Assembly: GCA_023390485.1 (NCBI GenBank)
Contig: JAEWCT010000014.1
Span: 1 to 8,602 of the forward strand
DNA: 8,602 nucleotides
From: Pseudomonadota bacterium
GTDB lineage: Bacteria > Pseudomonadota > Alphaproteobacteria > Rhizobiales > Hyphomicrobiaceae
Direction of reading: 5' to 3'
This document shows positions 5,757 through 8,602 of the stretch, piece after piece. Positions within the stretch are counted from its first letter, which is position 1; each line of letters starts with the position of its first letter. The notes under the pieces are model-generated. The model did not search any database and was not told the origin of the DNA. It worked only from the letters and a program-made list of their open reading frames with translations. The position numbers and the translations under genes were made by a program.

Positions 5757-6584
5757 TCAGAGGCCGCCGAAATCGTCGACCCATCCTTGTTCCATGGACC
5801 GGGCAGGTTCGGCACAGCCGGCGCTACCGACGATTTTCGCAGGCACGCCGGCGACGGTGACGTTGGGCGGCACCTCGGCCAGAACTACCGATCCGGCGGC
5901 CACCCGCGAGCAACGCCCAACCTTGATATTACCAAGGATCTTGGCGCCTGCCCCGACCAGAACGTTATCGCCGATCTTCGGATGGCGGTCACCCGTCTCC
6001 TTGCCGCTGCCGCCAAGTGTCACCGCGTGCAGGAACGAGCAGTTATCACCGACAACGGCCGTTTCTCCCACGACAAAACCTGTGGCGTGATCGATCATGA
6101 TGCCTTTGCCGAACCGCGCGGCCGGATGGATGTCAACGGCGAACATGCGCGACGACTGGCTTTGGAGGTAGAGCGCAAAATCGTAACGGCGGCTCTTCCA
6201 AAGAGCGTGCGCGAAACGATAGGTGACGAGGGCGTGGAAGCCCTTGAAATAGAGCAACGGATCAAGGTAGCGGGTGCACGCGGGATCGCGGTCGTAGACC
6301 GCCTGTAGATCAGCGCGGAAGATCGCGCCTAGGCCCGGCTGCTCCAACAGCACGCTCTGAAAGGTCTGCGAGATCAGCCCCGCGTCCACGTCGGTATGAT
6401 TCAACCGTTGAGCCAGCCGATGGCAGACGGCTTCTTCCAGCATCTGATGGCTGAGCACGGTTGCGAAGATGAAGCTGCCGAGCGCCGGCTCGGTCTTCAT
6501 GGCGGTTTCCGCTTCGGCGCGAATCTGGGCCCAGATCGGATCGACGATTTGGACCTTCGAAGTGGCTGTCTTTGTGTTCGACAC
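5757..6584 (-). CDS. cysE: Serine O-acetyltransferase CysE
   Basis: This 275-aa enzyme transfers acetyl from acetyl-CoA to L-serine, giving O-acetylserine, the first committed step of cysteine synthesis in the cytosol. The helical N-terminal half (1-140) contains DPLLYFKGFHALVTYRFAHALW, typical of CysE. The left-handed beta-helix half has DIHPAARFGKGIMIDHATG, GETAVVGDN, LGGSGK, DRHPKIGDNVLVGAGAKILG and GVPAKIVG. Asp151 and His166 correspond to the E. coli catalytic pair Asp143/His158, and His201 to His193. The length is close to E. coli CysE (273 aa). The start is GTG (6582-6584) with GAGG (6591-6594) 6 nt upstream. The C-terminus ends DDFGGL; the last residue is Leu where the CysK-docking tail usually ends in Ile. 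It is the first gene of a three-gene operon with DUF3126 and the gamma carbonic anhydrase. Confidence 0.97.
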   Translation of the reverse strand: MSNTKTATSKVQIVDPIWAQIRAEAETAMKTEPALGSFIFATVLSHQMLEEAVCHRLAQRLNHTDVDAGLISQTFQSVLLEQPGLGAIFRADLQAVYDRDPACTRYLDPLLYFKGFHALVTYRFAHALWKSRRYDFALYLQSQSSRMFAVDIHPAARFGKGIMIDHATGFVVGETAVVGDNCSFLHAVTLGGSGKETGDRHPKIGDNVLVGAGAKILGNIKVGRCSRVAAGSVVLAEVPPNVTVAGVPAKIVGSAGCAEPARSMEQGWVDDFGGL

Positions 6585-6655
6585 GGCGTGCCTCTAACGC
6601 GGAGAAATAAGTCCAGCAGCCCGCGTGAGCGGACCGGGTCCAAAATAACAACTGC

Positions 6656-6684
6656 CGATTAACGCCGGCGTAAACCGCGGTCAA
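6656..6684 (-). promoter_or_regulatory. Candidate cysE promoter
   Basis: On the minus strand TTGACC (6679-6684) is followed, after a 17-nt spacer, by TAATCG (6656-6661). That gives a good -35 and a mediocre -10, with an expected leader of about 65 nt to the GTG of cysE. It lies in the 223-bp spacer shared with the divergent crotonase gene. On the + strand TATACA (6704-6709) is a possible -10 for that gene, without a clear -35. Confidence 0.35.
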
Positions 6685-6807
6685 TCAATCGCGCTCATTA
6701 ACATATACACTTTCCATGGACCGCGTGCATCTGCCGCCCTGGCCCCGGTTCGCGGGTCGTTTTATTGCGACTGGCGTGGGCGCCCCGGATAAAAGGAATT
6801 CCGAACA

Positions 6808-7611
6808 ATGGCTCAAGCTGAGAAAGCCGCCAACCCGTCACTCGTATATCACAAAGACGGTGCCATCGGCTGGCTCATCGCCGATAACCCCGCACGGATG
6901 AACGCGTTGACGGCTTCCATGTGGGAAGCCATCCCGGGTGCGATCGCCAAGGCGGTTGCCGATCCGGACGTCCGGGTCGTCGTTTTGCGTGGCGCCGGGG
7001 ACAAGGCGTTTTCGGCCGGCGCCGACATTTCCGAATTCGAGAATTCGAGAACTGGCGATGCCGCCAAGACCTACGACGCGCTGAACGACGCCGCCTTCAA
7101 TGCCATCATCGGCTGCCCGAAACCGACGATCGCCATGATTCACGGCTTTTGTCTCGGCGGCGGGCTCGGGCTTGCCTTATGTTGCGATATGCGGATTGCC
7201 GACGACGCGAGCCAGTTCGCCATTCCGGCGGCGAAGCTTGGCATTGGCTACAATGCCCGCTGGGTGAGGCCGATACTCGCCGCGGTTCCCGCCGCGCGTG
7301 CCAAGGAACTCCTGTTCACGGGCCGCCGTTTCAGGTCTGCCGACGCGGAGGCCATGGGTCTTGTCTCGCAGCTGATGCCGAAGACCGAACTCGAGGCGAC
7401 AGTCCGCGCACTTGCGCTGGAGATCGCTTCAAATGCGCCTTTATCGGTGGCGGCCGCGAAGCAGGTGATCGACGAGATTTCGCGTCACCCTGAAAATCCG
7501 GATATGGCCCGTCTCGATGCAGCCGTTTCCGCATGTTTCGAAAGCGAAGACTATGCCGAAGGACGTCGCGCATTCCTCGAAAAGCGCAAGCCAGAATTCA
7601 AGGGCAGATGA
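6808..7611 (+). CDS. Crotonase-fold enoyl-CoA hydratase/isomerase family protein lacking both catalytic glutamates
   Basis: This 267-aa protein has the crotonase pattern: NPARMNAL near residue 27, the oxyanion-hole segment AFSAGADISEFE (67-78), GFCLGGGLGLALCCDMRIA (113-131) and FAIPAAKLGIGYN (137-149). The end, SEDYAEGRRAFLEKRKPEF, is typical of the superfamily. The fold binds acyl-CoA thioesters. Aligned by eye to rat mitochondrial hydratase, Glu144 is replaced by Gly121 and Glu164 by Ala141, so classical hydratase chemistry is unlikely. Tyr148 aligns with the Tyr140 region of E. coli methylmalonyl-CoA decarboxylase (LGxxYN), which leaves decarboxylase or other chemistry possible. The ATG at 6808 has AAGGA (6793-6797) 10 nt upstream. 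The deacetylase gene begins 2 nt after the stop codon, so the two are co-transcribed. Family is certain; the reaction is not. Confidence 0.93.
   Translation: MAQAEKAANPSLVYHKDGAIGWLIADNPARMNALTASMWEAIPGAIAKAVADPDVRVVVLRGAGDKAFSAGADISEFENSRTGDAAKTYDALNDAAFNAIIGCPKPTIAMIHGFCLGGGLGLALCCDMRIADDASQFAIPAAKLGIGYNARWVRPILAAVPAARAKELLFTGRRFRSADAEAMGLVSQLMPKTELEATVRALALEIASNAPLSVAAAKQVIDEISRHPENPDMARLDAAVSACFESEDYAEGRRAFLEKRKPEFKGR
7600..7604 (+). promoter_or_regulatory. Ribosome-binding site for the GTG-started deacetylase
   Basis: AAGGG lies 8 nt before the GTG at 7613 and within the last codons of the crotonase gene, which suggests translational coupling of the two genes. Confidence 0.6.
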
Positions 7612-7612
7612 C

Positions 7613-8602
7613 GTGATCCAGCGGTTCGACCGGTTGCGGATTGTCAGCTGCATAGCGTTCGTTTGTTTCGGCGCGAGCGCGGCCTTCGCAGGCAACGATA
7701 AATTGCGCAACGCCTGCTTTGCGCCGAGCGCGCTGGCCGCCGTGCCGGGGGAAGAAACAGCCGCCAAAGGCAATCGCACCTTCGATGCTTCGATCAAGCT
7801 CAATGGGTTCACGCCGGCATCGCCCGTTCCGGATGCGCTTCGCGGTGCGATCCGCCGCGTCACGCTTCCAGCCGGTGAGAAGGCGGTCGCGCTGACGTTC
7901 GACCTTTGCGAGCAACGCGGAGAGATCGCTGGCTACGATGGGCGGATCTTCGATTATCTGCGCCAGCAGGGCATCAAGGCGACATTCTTTGCAGGTGGGA
8001 AATGGATGGTTTCCCACGCATCGCGCACGGAGCAGTTGATGGCCGATCCGTTGTTCGAGATCGGCAATCACACGGAAACACATGCGAACCTGCGCCTTCT
8101 GCAGCCTGCCGCCGTGACGCAGCAGGTGCTCGCTCCGCAGAAGGCCTATGAAGACGCGCGCGCCCGGCTCGCGGCGCAACAGTGCGTTGCCTCATCGCCG
8201 GAGGCGATGAGCAGCATTCCCGAGCAGCCGAAGCTTTTCCGCTTTCCATATGGCGCCTGCAACGACGCCTCGATGAAGGCCGTCAACGATGCTGGCATGC
8301 TCGCGATCCAGTGGGATGTCGCGACGGGCGATCCGGAGCCGCGCGTTTCGGCAGCGCGCATAGCCGAAGCCATGGTGAACGAAACAAAGCCCGGCTCGAT
8401 CATCGTCAATCATGCGAACGGGCGCGGCTGGCATACCGCCGAAGCCCTGTTGATCGCCATTCCGAAACTGAAGGCGAAGGGCTACAAGTTCGTGACGGTC
8501 AGCGAACTGATGACGATGGGCAAGCCCGTGATCACGTCCGAGTGCTACGATCGCAAACCCGGCGACACCAATCGCTACGATTTTCTCGGAGCGCTCCAGC
8601 AT
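7613..8602 (+). CDS. Exported polysaccharide deacetylase (NodB domain), 3' end missing
   Basis: Here 330 codons are open to the window edge with no stop seen. The GTG at 7613 has AAGGG (7600-7604) 8 nt upstream, inside the end of the crotonase gene; an ATG at 7608 in another frame stops at once. A signal peptide follows: basic FDRLR, hydrophobic IVSCIAFVCFG, then ASAAFA with likely cleavage after residue 26. The NodB motifs are in order: ALTFDLCEQ (Asp97), GNHTETH (His153, His157), FRFPYGAC (Arg210-Gly214), QWDVATGD (234-240) and IIVNHANG (His267). Such enzymes remove N- or O-acetyl groups from envelope or extracellular polysaccharides. Motif 1 is TFDLCE rather than TFDDG, so the second Asp is Leu98. 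A Cys-containing tail (KPVITSECYDRKPGD) lies beyond the domain. The substrate is unknown. Confidence 0.9.
   Translation, partial: MIQRFDRLRIVSCIAFVCFGASAAFAGNDKLRNACFAPSALAAVPGEETAAKGNRTFDASIKLNGFTPASPVPDALRGAIRRVTLPAGEKAVALTFDLCEQRGEIAGYDGRIFDYLRQQGIKATFFAGGKWMVSHASRTEQLMADPLFEIGNHTETHANLRLLQPAAVTQQVLAPQKAYEDARARLAAQQCVASSPEAMSSIPEQPKLFRFPYGACNDASMKAVNDAGMLAIQWDVATGDPEPRVSAARIAEAMVNETKPGSIIVNHANGRGWHTAEALLIAIPKLKAKGYKFVTVSELMTMGKPVITSECYDRKPGDTNRYDFLGALQH

Noticed and set aside
5241..6308. 355-codon open frame on the + strand, antisense to the cysE operon
   Set aside because: The opposite strand carries three clear family proteins with tight operon spacing. This frame has no family motif and no SD and is an open shadow of GC-rich codons.
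6716..6901. 61-codon + strand ORF starting at an ATG upstream of the crotonase gene
   Set aside because: No SD, no recognisable motif, and it runs 94 bp into the crotonase gene in another frame.
7033..7048. Tandem 8-bp repeat GAATTCGA in the crotonase gene
   Set aside because: It stays in frame and encodes the expected EFENS segment after the ADIS motif; most likely chance codon use.
7598..8179. 193-codon - strand frame opposite the deacetylase
   Set aside because: The + strand carries a signal peptide and all NodB motifs in order; the - strand frame has no motif.
1..8602. Search for tRNA, rRNA, CRISPR arrays, IS ends, integrase or toxin-antitoxin genes
   Set aside because: No such signatures were seen on either strand by reading; the window looks like ordinary chromosome.

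Overview
The window is a compact, GC-rich stretch (roughly 60% G+C by eye) of ordinary bacterial chromosome. The gene content points to an alphaproteobacterium, most likely order Hyphomicrobiales. It has a DUF3126 protein beside cysE, a PAS_5-type small PAS protein, a tandem PilZ protein of the alphaproteobacterial type and a bacterial transglutaminase-like cysteine peptidase (BTLCP). The taxonomy is inferred from family knowledge only. I see no insertion sequence, phage gene, CRISPR array, tRNA or rRNA.

Layout. Positions 1-986 (+) hold a patatin-like phospholipase missing its 5' end. It converges with, and overlaps by 19 bp, a two-CBS-domain protein (968-1399, -). A rhomboid intramembrane protease follows (1590-2315, -). 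Across a 238-bp divergent spacer, three + strand genes run in order: a PAS_5 protein (2554-3189), a tandem PilZ protein (3349-3978) and an exported BTLCP (4138-4818). These are followed by a strong intrinsic terminator (4891-4929). A tight - strand operon comes next, read from right to left: serine O-acetyltransferase cysE (6584-5757), a 71-aa DUF3126 protein (5735-5520) and a gamma-class carbonic anhydrase-like hexapeptide protein (5507-4977). Across a second divergent spacer (6585-6807) lies a + strand pair: a crotonase-fold protein lacking both classical catalytic glutamates (6808-7611), and an exported NodB-type polysaccharide deacetylase. The deacetylase starts at a GTG one base after the crotonase stop codon and runs off the window (7613-8602).

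How the genes may work together. The cysE operon belongs to cysteine biosynthesis. PilZ next to a periplasmic BTLCP suggests, but does not prove, a c-di-GMP-linked envelope function. PAS_5 could be a sensory partner. The rhomboid, patatin and deacetylase genes are membrane or envelope functions without a visible common pathway.

Start choices. Several starts are not ATG: GTG for the CBS, rhomboid, cysE and deacetylase genes, and TTG for DUF3126. Most were fixed by Shine-Dalgarno (SD) placement and by the expected N-terminus of the family. I did not find a clear novel multi-gene defence or mobile system. The best second looks are the PilZ-BTLCP pairing, a hairpin that places the BTLCP ribosome-binding site and start codon in its loop, the terminator with a competing upstream arm, the DUF3126 gene, and the active-site departures in the crotonase and deacetylase.
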